Below, in pieces: positions 11,601 through 24,400 of a stretch of 64,000 bases of DNA. Below the pieces are notes generated by a model. The model was given only the letters and a program-made list of their open reading frames with translations. It was not told where the DNA came from and searched no databases. The position numbers and the translations under genes were made by a program. How positions within the stretch are numbered: position 1 is the first letter of the stretch; every line of letters starts with the position of its first letter. The stretch is from Albula goreensis (taxonomy: Eukaryota > Chordata > Actinopteri > Albuliformes > Albulidae), in the NCBI GenBank assembly GCA_022829145.1, contig CM040752.1, positions 27,141,586 through 27,205,585 of the forward strand, written 5' to 3'.

Positions 11601-13061
11601 GTTTGTTTTGCTTTGCACTGCATATACATAAGTACACATGAGCACCAAATACAGTAACTAATTACATCAATAACAATGTTTGTACAACATTAATATTTAT
11701 TCTGTTTTCCTGCACACAAATGCAATTTTAATGACTTTGGCGTATCCAGCTAAAGAAATCACTGTTTTACTGTAATTATATCTATTGTAATCAGCTTAGA
11801 TCTAGTGAGTTCTCATCATCTGCTCAAGTAATCGAGCTCCATATATAAGCAGCTTTTCACTGAAGTTGTTTATCTGCCTCTTGAACCATTTGTTATATAT
11901 ATATATATATATGGGATTTGCAAACTTACTAATGTTGAAGGAAGACAGGAAGCTGTAGCTTGTAGCCTGTAACAAGTGTCTTGAAGTTTGTTTTCTCTTG
12001 ACTTCATTAAACACATTCCCTGATTATCTTACTTCATCTCTTACACACTACAGCTGGGGTTCAGTTAATATTTGTCCATAATTTTGGCAAGTGAATTGTA
12101 ATGATTGCTGAACTTGCCAAATTGTGTGGGTTAAGACAAAAATGGACAGATGTTGATTGAAACTTGGCCTACGTCTATCTACGTATCCCTGGTAAAAACT
12201 GAACTTCAGTGTATTTCTTAGAGTATCATGTCTGTATTTTCCACTATGAATAGATTTTATGATGTGAGATTGTCTTGGTGTTTAGCATGGATACATTTGT
12301 CTAAAAACTGATAACTCCAGACCTGCTCCCCACCATCATTGGATGTGGTTACCAATTCATCACCTGAGGTGTCAGAATATCTTCACATACTTATAAAAAT
12401 AGATAAAATAGATAACATTAAATCACTGATTCCCCTTTGTGCAAACTTGGTATATGAGAACATTGTAAAAATTGAATAATTTCATTTTTTGAGCTGACTG
12501 ACACTGATTTATAATGAAATCTTTAAAAAGTTTTACATTTCAATTTACGCTGCCAACTAAAATGTCTAAATTGTAATATATTAGCCCCTTTGCTAATGAG
12601 ACAGTCCATATATTTCCTACTTATACATGATAGATTACATAGGTGATTCTGCAACCTAAGATTGATACTTTCCTATGATTAGTTGCTATTCTGCCATTTT
12701 GCGGCTTCATCTTGTAGCTGCCATGCTTTGTCAGATTTAACTTACTTCATTTGGATTAAATGACTGTCATGGCAGTTTAGGACTACTATCATTTTATTGT
12801 GAATCCTCTCCTCTTTAAAGGTTCCATGAAGAAACTTTGGGCATTATTCCTTGTATTTGCAGCATCTTCCACCACATGTTAGCAGATCATTTCCTTTTTG
12901 CATCATTGCTATAGCTGTGGTCTTATTTGTCTCATCTCTGGTTTAACATCTGTGTTCCCAGGAATGTAGGCTGAGTAGACAATCTCACATAAACGTGTGC
13001 CAGACTAAACAGGACACAGCTCTGATGTGAATCCCAATTCCCAAATTATTCAATTGGAGGA
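11601..13061. other. AT-rich non-coding stretch
   Basis: A (TA)n run of about 20 bases lies at 11893-11912. No exon, RNA gene or named repeat was recognised. Confidence 0.4.
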
Positions 13062-13140
13062 AAGTCATGGGAAGTGCATCCAAGTAATATTTTACCTTAT
13101 TTGAGCTAGTTGTCAATATTATGTTGTTCTATATTTATGC
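13062..13140 (+). repeat. Dispersed duplicate, copy 2 of 2
   Basis: Partner of 11522-11600, 1540 bases downstream, differing mainly in its middle and last bases. Confidence 0.75.
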
Positions 13141-13453
13141 ATTTCATACATCTGTAATAAATAATAATTACCGCAAATATCAATTGGATACCTAATTATT
13201 TGTGAATTATATAATATGAGATTAAACAATTTATGTATGTTAATGCATTACAGTTCAAAATAGACTGAGCAATGACTTCACCCCAATCGAGTGTGCAATA
13301 ATTGATCTCTAGGTGCGTGTTTCAGCTGCAAGTGGATATAATTGTGATAAGTGAGATATACAAGCAATACATTATTCTAAGTAATAAGTCAGGGGCTTGT
13401 GTAAAGGGGTGTAATCACACCACAATAGTAACTAAAGGGACACATCATTATTG

Positions 13454-13473
13454 ATGTTGTTATTATTATTATT

Positions 13474-13507
<34 letters not shown>
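13454..13507. repeat. (ATT)n/(GTT)n trinucleotide repeat
   Basis: A compound array: TTA/ATT units followed by about eleven TTG units. On the minus strand it translates to a run of Asn, which explains a false open frame there. Confidence 0.9.
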
Positions 13508-13508
<1 letters not shown>

Positions 13509-14028
13509 ACATGTCTACGATTATAAATAAGAGCTGAGGTGGGGGGCGCTTCTCATCTCCATACTGGCTGCAAGGGCTCAGCAAGCCCATCGGGAGAAAG
13601 AGAAGTAGCACATCCTCGTGCATTTATGGTAGGATAGTCATTTTTGTGTTGTTTTTGATTTATGTCAGAGTAGTTGACACAATCTTTCAATGACAAGTAA
13701 AGAAATTGAGGCCAATGCTTCTCTTTGCTGAAGCTGGTGAGAAACTCTAAGGAGTGATCTTCTCTATGAACGAATAAACAATTGATTAACCATGATGCAT
13801 ATTTAGTCCTGTTTATGAAATAAATAAATTACTTTAATCAATTACTTCCGTATATTTGAATTTAGCATTGAAATTCTTCATCTTATTACTATTATTATTA
13901 TTGTTGTTAAGAAATAGCAATAGTACTTATAGAAGCAGATTTGTTAAAAACGCAATATTATTTGCATGTTATTAAAACGTTAACTTGACCATCTTGCTAT
14001 TTCACAGTATTGCAATAATCCTCTTGTC

Positions 14029-14272
14029 ATTGGCGTGGCCGCTACGACAAACAACTATTGGTTCCTCTGCTATAGCGCCATGGGGGGGCTAATCTCATTG
14101 GTTGTCTCTGCTCTGCTTTGAATTTGCGAGATGAGTGGTGCTCAGTTGTAAAGCTCATGTGTTCGTTATAATGAATGGGATCGCAAAAAGGAAGGAATAA
14201 TTGTGATATAATTAAAACAGAAGACCAAATGACAGAAATAAAGATACATACAGTGTCATCGACATGTAAGTA
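14029..14272 (+). promoter_or_regulatory. CCAAT cluster and possible non-coding first exon
   Basis: Three inverted CCAAT boxes (ATTGG) start at 14029, 14057 and 14097, the last two in the extended NF-Y form ATTGGTT. They are 28 and 40 bases apart, as in NF-Y driven promoters. About 165 bases after the last box is a donor-like GTAAGT (14267-14272), so a transcript starting near 14130 could have a first exon ending at 14266. It could be a distal promoter of slco4a1 or of an unrelated non-coding RNA. No transcript evidence is available. Confidence 0.3.
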
Positions 14273-17200
14273 GATTGAAGTCACCCCAATAATTTATTTT
14301 AATAATGACTTACATTGATGATGGCACACTCAGTTACAGCACCTCTGTCGAATGATGGATGTTGTATTGCAAGCTGAAAACGTTAGCCTACAGGTTTCAT
14401 GTGTTAGCGCGTGAAAACATTTCCATTCCGCAGTTCAAGGTTCACAGACACATGTCTGTTGTTCGCGACAATCAAACCTGTTCAAAAACAAGATGCGGAA
14501 TCTAGCTGGATATAATCCGGTTGAAGCTGGGCATGCTGTCATGACAGTCGTGTTAGGCATGACGTTTATGGTACTTAACACAAATACACTTTCAAAAGGA
14601 AATGTAACGTTTTCAAGGTGTGACCGTTGTTACCATATCAACAGCTACGACGCTAATTATATAGGATATTTGGAATAGAATAACCTGAGCTAGAATATTA
14701 CTATCGTTACCGACAAACCCAACACCAAAATTGTCATGATAATGGTCATAATTATGTACCATCAAGCTTATACTGTTGTCAGTCATGTCATACAGTACTG
14801 TGGCTGGTTAGCTATCTAGCTATCATATCTTTTCGTTCGATTACGTTGAATAATCTATGCCAACTACCTTTGCGTCCACAGCAGCGCATGTTGAGAGTGT
14901 GTCTTAGTAACACATGATACAATTGATAGGGACTTTTTATGTAGATTCCACGTAATAGTCCCCTTGTTTAATAACGCCATCCTTATATAAAAATACGCAG
15001 TTATACTAGCGATAACATTATGCAAACCATATGAATGGCATTGTTGAGATACGACTGTGGTTTGATATTGAATGAAGACAGCTACGTTTGGTGTGTCAGT
15101 GTCAGCTATTAATATGTTAACAGTATTTATTTATTATTCTATGCATTTTCCTTTGTTTGAAATTATATTACAGAGCAACGCAGTCATTCTTGTTCCCTGT
15201 CCGCGCGACAGCGGTTGTTATTGGTCATGCACCTGCACATACCCTTCGTTTTGCGTCTGCACAGTCACACATGATGTTTTTCCTTTAGTTAGCTGATTTA
15301 TTTAGTTGTTAGAGAACATTTACACGGCACAAGGAAGATCATATAGATTCCTTGTTTCAAGTATATTTTGATGTACCTTTCTCTGAGTTAACGTTGCGTT
15401 TCAGACACCGTTGAGCCTGTTCTCCAATCGTCCCACCTTAGGGGCAGTCGATTGGGCATGTACAGCTCTTCTGCAAGTTCCTCATTTAAGATGCGAAGTC
15501 ATTTGTGATATATGCTGAAAACGACATATGTACGTGATATGATAATTACAGTTCCCCTTTAGACATATCATTGTTAGCCAAACAAACGTCAAAAGAATAG
15601 ATGTTCAATGATAGAACAATGAAAGGAATTACTATTCTGATGTTTACTCTACCTTCATGCTTCAAAAGAAAATTGTTTGCATTCATTACTCAGTCAAATG
15701 GCCTGCGTATTGTATTTCAGGGCATTTGATCACCCGTTCTTAGTGGCATGGTTTCTTCTGGGTGTGGGTGCAGGACAATAGCTTCTTAGTACAACTATGT
15801 GGGAATATATGATGTATTTCACTGTCTCTGTCTCCATAGAGAGCAGAGATTCTCAGAGGTCATTTACAGGGGTTTATATTTCTTTGTCACACATGCATAA
15901 TTTAAGGTGATTCTTGTCACAGTGTTTGACCGTACTTAGTGTAAATGGAACCACCCACAGCGTGAGCTGTCACGATGATAAGCCACATAAAAAATTCATG
16001 CTGTTGATTGGGAGTGACCACAGTGGCGTTTAGTCTGTTAAACAAATCTGCCAGAGTAACCATGACACACCATACCACCTATCCACATGGACAGTACCCA
16101 CAAGGACACAAAGGGATCTTCTGTGTTTAAAGTTCAAGGGCCAGGTAATATTACATACACTATGTGTCCACATGTACTATTACCAGGAAGTGTCCATATC
16201 TGTTGGATCTCATAGGCGTATTCTCCCTGTTGTGATAAAATTCCACAGAAGAACTATACAGTGGTTTGCTTTGAGAGCAGAAATCCTGGTTTTCAGCTTA
16301 CGTCATCCAAAGAGATGTTGACATGCTGATATGCCTTTGAGTCATATCCCTATTCAGTATGTCTAGTTTTGTCTATATTGTTGGGATATTGACAGGCTTA
16401 GCATTACCTACAGTACAAACCATTCTGGATCAGTGGCTGCTGTTCTAATGCAAGAGGAATGCTGGATCAAATGTTTTGACCAAATGCCTATTTTCTCTTG
16501 AGAGACGCAGAAGTTGTTTTGCCAATTTGTGTTTTGACCTGTTTGTGTGGTATTGCGTTGTATTGAAGGAATCTGGGAGTTGACATGAAATGTGTGCGCG
16601 TGTGTATGAGAGATACAGCTTACTGTGAGTTGGCTGCAGCTTCTGTTTTCTCTATGCCTGTGTATTTGCTTAGTCAACCTGCCCTGGTTCTGGTTAGAGA
16701 GCTACCACCCGCTCCCAGCCCTTGCTGCATGTGAATATTGCCTGTCTGTCCTCCAGCTGGCACAGAAAAAGCCACCATTTCAAGGCTGCTCAAGCATTCA
16801 CTACATCGCTCTTCAACGGCTGGCACTGATGGTGTGCATTTGATAATACTGCTTTGCATGTATGTGTGTGTGAACCTCAGTACTCATTTTTATATAGCTA
16901 TACAAGACAAATAACCAAAATATACCTTGAAAATGCAAGCAGGAGGATGACCTAAACCACACATACAGCTGCCTGGGTCTTTCTGCTGCATTACAGCTGG
17001 CCAGCAAACAGTACACAGTCTCACAGTGGCATTAAAAAAAGCAGTTAGGCCTCTGTCAGACCACAAGCCTGAGGTTCCCAAAACACAGTTACTATCTTGT
17101 TTCCTTACATTTAATGTCGACATCTGAAATACAATTACACAAAAGCAGTTCCGGTCCATGTTAGTTAATGAAAATAAAATGCAAGTTCTGTAATCAATTG

Positions 17201-18221
17201 CCATAAAATAAAGGGTACATTATACCATTTACTAACAGTCTGTAAAATAGCTCTGTCTGCTTGTTGTTATAATTGCTTGTCTGCATTTGTGATAAGTAGA
17301 GCATGAGGATGCACAAACAGAATATGAGGGGTACATACCCCTCACCCCTGTTCCCTTGTTTTGAACAAGCCCTGCTTCCAAAATGTAGAGCTGTTAGCAG
17401 TGCAGTATTTACCACTAAAAATACCGCGCTTGAATGACAGCAGAGCTTCTTATGCTTAGCCTAGGACAGCGTAGTCATATACAAAATGGAGTGGAGAATT
17501 GTGTAGTAAAATAATAGCTGTGCCCTATGAATAGTGTTTGACTGCATTTCTGTTAGCATCCCTATCAGTTGTAAAATGGGACAGTATTTTTTTGCTTGTA
17601 GATCTTTGTGCTTTTGTGATTATGTGCAGGTGTGAGGCCATGTTGGAGAAGGAAGGGTGAGTGACTCAGCGTTTCTTTGACTGACAAGAAGTTCTGTCTC
17701 CGGCTTAGAGCAGGCTTGTTTCAGAGTGGGCCATAAAGCACTTCAGTTGGCCTCTGTTACTGCACATCGCACATACAGGCCCGCTGTGGTACTGTCCTGA
17801 GGGCCATGTACTGCAGCTGTTTATGACCTGTAGTGATCCAAGTAGCTACTGTAATCCCATCTGCCCAATGTATTTTTTATTCATTTATTTAATAGGGCAT
17901 CGTGGAGATGCTTTACTGTACTGTACTATGTATTTGCAGCTTATGCATCAGATTTTGTGTTACAAAAAGACAAGCAGTAAAGGATAAAAAGGACTATCAC
18001 ATTTCAAGTGCATTGTCAAAACTTCTTGCCATTTAGAAAAGCAGTTAGTCATTTTATTGTTCCTTATCATACGCCTCAATCAGTTGACCTAGATCCTGAA
18101 TATAGCTTATGGATCCATACTGTGATGCAGAACTAATTTGGAGCATTGTTATCGTAAAGCGCTTGACTGCAGTGACAGTGACTGAACATTGCAGGCATTA
18201 CAAATGTAGTGTGTAGCCTAC

Positions 18222-18259
18222 ATACACACACATGCACACACACACACACACACACACAC
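18222..18259. repeat. (CA)n microsatellite
   Basis: Nearly pure CA dinucleotides after an impure ACACACACATG start. Confidence 0.9.
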
Positions 18260-18673
18260 TAATTGCCTTCCCCTCAACTTGACCTTTTTCACCCCAGCCG
18301 AACCTTCGGGGAGAAATGTAGCATGTCTGATTCCTGGGGCTGTTTCTTCCGGACGACTTCACCTGCATTACAGCCATCCGACAGCAGGCAGTGAGCCATG
18401 GGTCTAGGAACTAGGGCAGTAGGTTTATGTGCGCACTAGAGGGGGCTGGGGGGTAGGGTGTGTTCGCTGAAGCAAACCCATGTCCACACACAGTAAAATA
18501 CCCTCCAAATGCTTCCAAACACACACCAGTCCAAACTTTGCCTTCAGGCTTTCAGCATCACTGGACTGTGCACTGTGCAATACAAACTGAAACAATGTTA
18601 ATGCTCTGTGCATATAGCCATTTTCAGCCTCTGCCTTGGTGACCTATTTCATGCATAAAATAATGCCTTCATT

Positions 18674-18695
18674 CTTTTTTTTTTTTTTTTTTTTT
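18674..18695. repeat. Poly(T) run
   Basis: About 22 T in a row. It could be the A tail of a minus-strand retroposon, but no element body is recognisable next to it. Confidence 0.85.
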
Positions 18696-19483
18696 AGTGT
18701 TTTACCTCCTTGCCTGCAGGTCCTTACATCATGAATCAGTACATTTAAAAATGTCACAGATTTTCACAGGGATGTGACCTCTTCACACTTTTTCTGTGGG
18801 CTTTTTTATGAATGATTGAAGTGGGTGTCTGATCCCTGCATGTCGTGCACAAAGCTGTGCGGTGGAGTTGAAGCAGGGGTAGGGGCCACCCTCGGGCAGG
18901 ACAGCACTAAATGAGCAAGCTGGCCAGTTCCATCTCTCCTCATGAGTCAATGTTTGCTTAATTTCATTACTAGGTCAGACTCTCCCTACCCGCTCCCATT
19001 AGCTCCCAATGAGCTCTACACTCCGTTGGAAGGTACTAGGGCTTATACAGGAAGGATCATTCGTAGTGTACAGTACAAGAATGGCTTTGTTTCATAGGAA
19101 TTATTGATTCCTGATCAAATAAAATTAACAAGATTGAATGTCAAAGAATAAAAACTGGCAGTAAGATGATAAATGATTAGCATAGGATGTTCAGCAAAGG
19201 ATAGCTGCTATTACTACAAGCTGCTAGGTTAAATGAAGTGCCATCACATGAAAATAGTTGGGGCTACAGTTGTTTATCAACAGCTGACTTATTTCAATCC
19301 AAATGTTTTTTTTTTTTTTATAGAAAAATACAGTATTTAGTCCAAATTATACTGGTGACATATTTTTGTGTGATTGTAGCTCATTTCCTCATTGCTACTA
19401 TGAATGGGTACATGTTTCTATGATACTACAGACAGGAAATAGCTGTCTTTGGTTTTAACTACATTGTTTGGTTATTGATATAG

Positions 19484-19712
19484 ACCACTGGTGTCAGAGT
19501 CTAGTGACAGAGAGCTGCAGTGTCTACAGGTTTTTGTGATTTCCTTTCAGTTGCAGGATTTTGGATTTCCTTTCAATTGCAATTGGAAACCAGGTCTGTA
19601 GACTCATTAGCCTATCTCTGATTACATGAATGAATCTGAAACTTTAGCTGAAACATCAAAGACCAGCAGACACTGCAGTCCCCCTGGACTGGTTGCTAAC
19701 ACTTGTGCTACA
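19484..19712. mobile_element. Foldback (MITE-like) element with long inverted ends
   Basis: The left arm (about 19484-19545, containing GAGCTGCAGTGTCTACAGG) is matched by the reverse complement of the right arm (about 19652-19712, containing GGACTGCAGTGTCTGCTGG). By eye the arms are about 70% identical over some 55 bases. The left interior has a direct repeat, GATTTCCTTTCAGTTGCA and GATTTCCTTTCAATTGCA. There is no coding capacity. A phrase of the GCAGTGTCTGCAGGTTTT type is familiar from dispersed fish repeats. I infer a small non-autonomous DNA transposon, superfamily unknown. Confidence 0.6.
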
Positions 19713-21241
19713 GAATCTGTGGACCGTACTGTAGGCATGAACACCACAGTGCATTGCAATCCTTTTCTTTGTTTACCATGAAGTTTGTAGGCAAGCCAGT
19801 TTGATTTCCTTATGGACATACCTGGATAATGTCCTTTATTTTGGTTTTGCACCCCTAAGAAAGGAGGCCATTTTGGCTCTTTTATGGATTTGTCACAATC
19901 AGAAAAGGACCTTTTCCACATTTGTTTATTTGGTTTGATGCAACTTTGCAATTGAGCTTTTACAGTATAACTATAGTTGTAGTCAGTATGCCGTGAAAGC
20001 ATAGATTTGTACCTGCTGTATCCATTATAGCTCTGGCTTCTGACTCACATGTTCTCCAAGGGAAGGAGGTGCTTGTTTACAGATAAGAGAAGTGACAAAG
20101 GTCGGCATTCCTTTTATTCTAATGAAATTTCTTAATGTCAGCCACATCATCTGAGCTGGTCAAAGGCTGGAGCAAAAAAAGCAAAAGCAGCTTGTGTTTG
20201 TAGTTGGTAGGGTATCTGCTGTCAGTGGTATTGTTTGTTTTTCTACTTTGGTGTGAATGTATTGGGGTGTTTGGGGGCCAGCATGGTGTACCAGTTGGGC
20301 CTTGGAATACTGAAGTCCAAGAAAAGAAACGACTGTTGCTGCTTCGGTATGTAACCAACTGATGAACCAAGTTCAAGTTGGCGTATATTTCTATGCAGAT
20401 ACATCATATGCATACTGATAATCAGCCATCACATATGTTATTTTTTATTGTATTTGCATAAACTATCTATATTTGTTCCTTTTGCTTTAAAGATTGAATA
20501 TATCTGTTGTGAAGAAGTTACGATTTAACTGGTAATGCCAAAGCCTGAATTCCAGGCAGCTTGTTATCTCCAGGTGAGGTTTTCTAGGCTTTCACTTGAT
20601 TCTAAAGCAATAATGTAATACCAATGGCAGACATAACTGCCAAACACACAAGAGCCAAAAAATTACTGTATGTGTCTTTAAGACATGCTATTTGAAACCC
20701 ACATCAGTGATATAAGTTGGCTGGCTACTCACGTATGACGTTGTCAAGCTGATCTGAAGCGTTACTGAAAACCTGATAAACAAGTCATTCAGGGTGCAGC
20801 TATCAGTGCCCAGGCGGGCTGGGCATATGTATTGTTGTTTTGGTTTGCATTGTATTTTCGGTCGCAGTTCTGTGTGTAGGCCAGATGTAGGTCGAAGTCT
20901 AAAGGAAATTGTGGTAGATTTGGGCCAAAGATTAACATGAACCACCTGAAGCCATAGAAGTGAGACATTAAGAGGAGGCCTACAAAAGAGATCGCAGGAC
21001 AAGACTGATTTCAATGGAGAGTGTGGGAAAGCAAGCAAATGTTTGTGCGTGTTTATTTATGCAAATGTGAATCTGTGGTGCTCGTACAGATTACGACAAT
21101 CAAGAGTCATCTTATTATTATTCTGTTTAATGTAAATGTGATATGTAGGAATAAGTTGGAGTTAGAGTCTGGCTGCTGATTAGCTAGGCCCCACTGTTTT
21201 GTAGTTTATCTGCTGTCTGTTGGGCCAGGACTGCCTTTATT
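19713..21241. other. Non-coding stretch, no gene seen
   Basis: No exon recognised on either strand. Two open frames of about 85 and 116 codons on the minus strand have no family resemblance and are probably chance. Confidence 0.4.
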
Positions 21242-21467
21242 GCATTACATTACATTACTGTCATTTAGCTGACACTTTTATCCAAAGTGACTTACAGTTG
21301 ATTAGACTAACCAAGGGCCAATCTCCCCTGGGAGCAATGTGGGGTTAAGGGCCTTGCTCAAGGGCCCAACAGCAATGGTGTTCTTGCTGTGGCTGGACTG
21401 GGACTTGAACCACCAGCCTCAGGGGTCCCAGTCATGTACCTTAGCCACTAGGCTATAGGCTGCCCTA
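21242..21467 (-). mobile_element. tRNA-derived SINE, copy 2
   Basis: The reverse complement matches copy 1 at 1417-1637 along its full length: the head GGGCAGCC with TAGCCTAGTGGCTAAGG, the B-box region (GTTCAAGTCCC), the middle TTGAGCAAGGCCCTTAACCC and the tail with AGCTAAATGAC and AATGTAATGTAA. Both ends are present, so the copy is complete, but it differs from copy 1 at many positions and is likely old. Confidence 0.85.
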
Positions 21468-23389
21468 CATGAATACATCCAAACACTTTGGTGTCCTACA
21501 CTTAATGAGTCAGGTTCAGACTGGGACTGTGACTGTGACTGTGGTTTGGTGGGGTTAACTCATACGACGTTACCCAGCTAAAGCCATGGGATAACCTACT
21601 GCAGCTCCAGTTCACCCACAGTCGCTGTATCACAGTGTTAGGAGTGACTTGATTAAGTGACAAAGTGACCCCAATCTTTCCTATCTGTTTTACAACAGAT
21701 GAGTCATGCTAAGATGTGTTGAACTGCACAGATTCGCATTATCTGTCTTAAATCTATCTTAGCTACTTTAGCTAGCAAGCAAGCTCTGAAGCTAACTAGA
21801 CGGACAAAGTTACTTCTTATGGAATCTCAACATTCAAAGGAATGTTCACTGATTATGTCCTCTTACTCAATAGATTATTTTGTCTTACTCATAATTTGTG
21901 TTTTTTCATTGATTCGAGAAGAGGCTAGATGGCTAGCTAGTTACTGAGGGAATGTATTCTTGAAGTGTAAAGTGGGGAGGGACTGCACTTAAAAGCATAT
22001 TTTGTAGATTAAATGTATGTTTTGTAAATTTATCTAATCCTGCAAAGCTATTGAATCAAATCCCAGAGAGGGAAAGTGGTTCACTTTATTCTACACTTAT
22101 TGTTTATACACATTTATTTTCCTGGGCTTCCAAGGGTAAAATACTGTTTTATTTAAGTTAACCTCGTGTCCTGTTATTGTCAAAACATTCAAATTAATGA
22201 TTAAATCACTCTTACACATCAGGTATTTGCTGACTTGATCCATCTGATATTATAATTGCCCATAAAGAATGTAGCCTACACAGTATCTGTTGCTCCCTAT
22301 TAGACCTAAACCTAAAAGTACAACCCAACTGTTTTCAAGGGTCTTGTAAGTGTCTTATGCAAACTCTTAAGCAGAAAATAATATGAAAATGGGGCTTTTC
22401 AAATTGCATAAAATAATACATGTATACACATGTAAGAAACATCAGAAGTGTTCATTTGTATTCAAGGAAGATAATGTAATAGGATTAAGGCATAAGGCCT
22501 GCAATAGCATGCAGCAGCTGCTGTGTTCATAATCAGAAGTTTGTGTATCCTTCCCATATGTCAGTGCTTCCGCTCCTGTGAGCCTCAGGTCCCTGCAGGC
22601 AAGTCAATAAAAACAAACCAACATAATCAAAAACACGTTCCATATCTTAGTGATAGGGAAAACTGGGGCTTTTATTAAAAACCAAAAGCAATTACAGTAC
22701 AGCCCATGGCCACAAGCAAGCACTTGCACTAATTCTCCTGCCTTGCTTTGCTGACACTTTGAAGTTGTATTAATAAAAGCAAATTAAAAACACAAATTAA
22801 GCCTAACAGTGAACAGAAGACAATACAGAAAAAGGAGAAACCCACAGAATTCTGGCTTGATACACTGTACATTGTATTGTAATGTCCCCACTATCACTGC
22901 TTTGCAGCTATGTGATTGTGTCTTTCTCTTTGTCACTATTGCTTTGACAACAAGATTAAATGTAATTTTAGTGAAGCATCTTAACATTCAAATGTAGAGA
23001 GATAGACAGAAGAGGGAGACAGAGGGAGAATGAGTGGAAAAGGCGCACTGTCTTCATGCTTAATCTCGGGCCCGGAGGTCTTGCATGGACACGGATGCTG
23101 CACCAGGTTCCAGATCTTGTCAGTGCCAGAGGGACTCATTTTGGAAGCCTGATGTGGCCCCGCCCCTGCCTCACTGCCGGTCCGTTTCCATGTGTACACT
23201 CTGTCCTGCAACAATGATTTCCATATAGCCTGAATTATACCATTGGGTCCATGCATCTCCACTATTTTCTGCCATACAAACCCACTGACATCATACCCTG
23301 TATCAGTCCTGTACAACTGGAAGGTTTTGCATTCTGCAGCTGATCCGATCCTAATTTGATCAGACATGGAAGAGCAGAGCACACACAAA

Positions 23390-23390
<1 letters not shown>
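21468..23390. other. Non-coding stretch, no gene seen
   Basis: Unique-looking, mostly AT-rich. The 23030-23370 part is less AT-rich and is open on the minus strand for 135 codons, without any recognisable domain. It may be conserved non-coding DNA. Confidence 0.4.

Positions 23391-23473
<83 letters not shown>
23391..23473. repeat. (TG)n microsatellite, long and pure
   Basis: About 41 uninterrupted TG units. Length and purity suggest it is highly variable between individuals. Confidence 0.95.
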
Positions 23474-23474
<1 letters not shown>

Positions 23475-23879
23475 CCTGTGCATTTTAGTTATTACTTTGA
23501 CCTGTAAATTGTTTTAGAGGAAGAGGTAATATGTATGTTATCTCTCTGTATCTGTCTGTCAGATAGCCAGTTAGGCCTCAGTGTTTTTTCCATTGACCCA
23601 CATCATATACTGTAAATTGATACAGTTCAGCATCACTGTCACAAAGGCTTCTATTAACATCACAGTTCAGGCCAGAGAGAGTTAAGCTTGTCTATTTGTT
23701 TATGGCAAATAATTTTTTTCCCAGACTAGGTCTTTAATCTAATTAAAAAAACTAAAACAACTGCTTAATCTGATGCAGTTCATTAAAACAAATAATTACA
23801 AATTTAAAAAAAGAGTTTATGAAACTGTATTGTATATTGTATATTGTTGATTCCTTTTATATGTCAAGTGTTAATGAGG

Positions 23880-24190
23880 TCACAGATGTCCTCAATGTAC
23901 GTTAGGATAGGCAGGCTGCTGCTCCCTACCCCCCGCCCCCAACTCAATTTGACGGGCAGCAAGATGAGACAGAGATGATTAAATTAGATCCAGTAGTGAT
24001 TCTGAGGCAGGGCTGGTATAGCTTCTGGTGGGCACACATCTTAACACAGCAGGGGTTACCATTAAATATTTAAGAGGATAAAGAGTTATGCCCCTCCCTC
24101 CAGATAAGGCCTGGGGAGGCCATTAGCTCACGCTTTTGACACTGTTCATAGGGGAGGTCTCTCCGTCTCTCTGTTTCTTTAGTATAGTCA
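23880..24190. promoter_or_regulatory. Possible cis-regulatory module with GATA and MEF2-like motifs
   Basis: An AGATAAGG GATA site (24102-24109), a further GATA core in AGGATAAAG (about 24075) and a MEF2-like ATTAAATATTTAAG (24061-24074) lie within about 50 bases, in a block of higher complexity than its surroundings. In human, SLCO4A1 lies near GATA5 and the miR-1-1/miR-133a-2 locus, so a muscle or heart enhancer is conceivable, but this is inference from motifs. Confidence 0.3.
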
Positions 24191-24364
24191 TTTTTTTACA
24201 TATTTGTACATACAAGCATCATCTCTTTGCGGATCCTACAATATGCTCAGCTGGCAAGTGTACTCCAAATGGGATTTTCATCGTCCGATTAACAATACAG
24301 TTATCACAATAGATTCATGTAGTGTCAAGTTAAACTGGTAGGTTTTTTATCCTTAATTTTCTCA

Positions 24365-24368
<4 letters not shown>

Positions 24369-24396
<28 letters not shown>
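24369..24396. repeat. (TC)n microsatellite
   Basis: Fourteen TC units, pure. Confidence 0.9.

Positions 24397-24400
<4 letters not shown>

Larger units (their letters stand above)
14273..19483. other. Non-coding stretch, no gene seen
   Basis: About 5 kb without a supportable exon. It holds a (CA)n array at 18222-18259, a T run at 18674-18695 and a CTCF-like CACTAGAGGGGGCTG on the plus strand at 18434-18448. The 14300-15560 part keeps more CpG than its neighbours. Short open frames here match nothing I know. Confidence 0.4.

Noticed and set aside
11893-11912. TATA box candidate
   Set aside because: It is a TA microsatellite without any promoter context.
19622-20002. 126-codon minus-strand frame
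   Set aside because: Part of it is the right arm of a foldback element and the rest matches nothing.
22981-23388. 135-codon minus-strand frame
   Set aside because: No family resemblance, no splice support. Probably chance openness in less AT-rich DNA.
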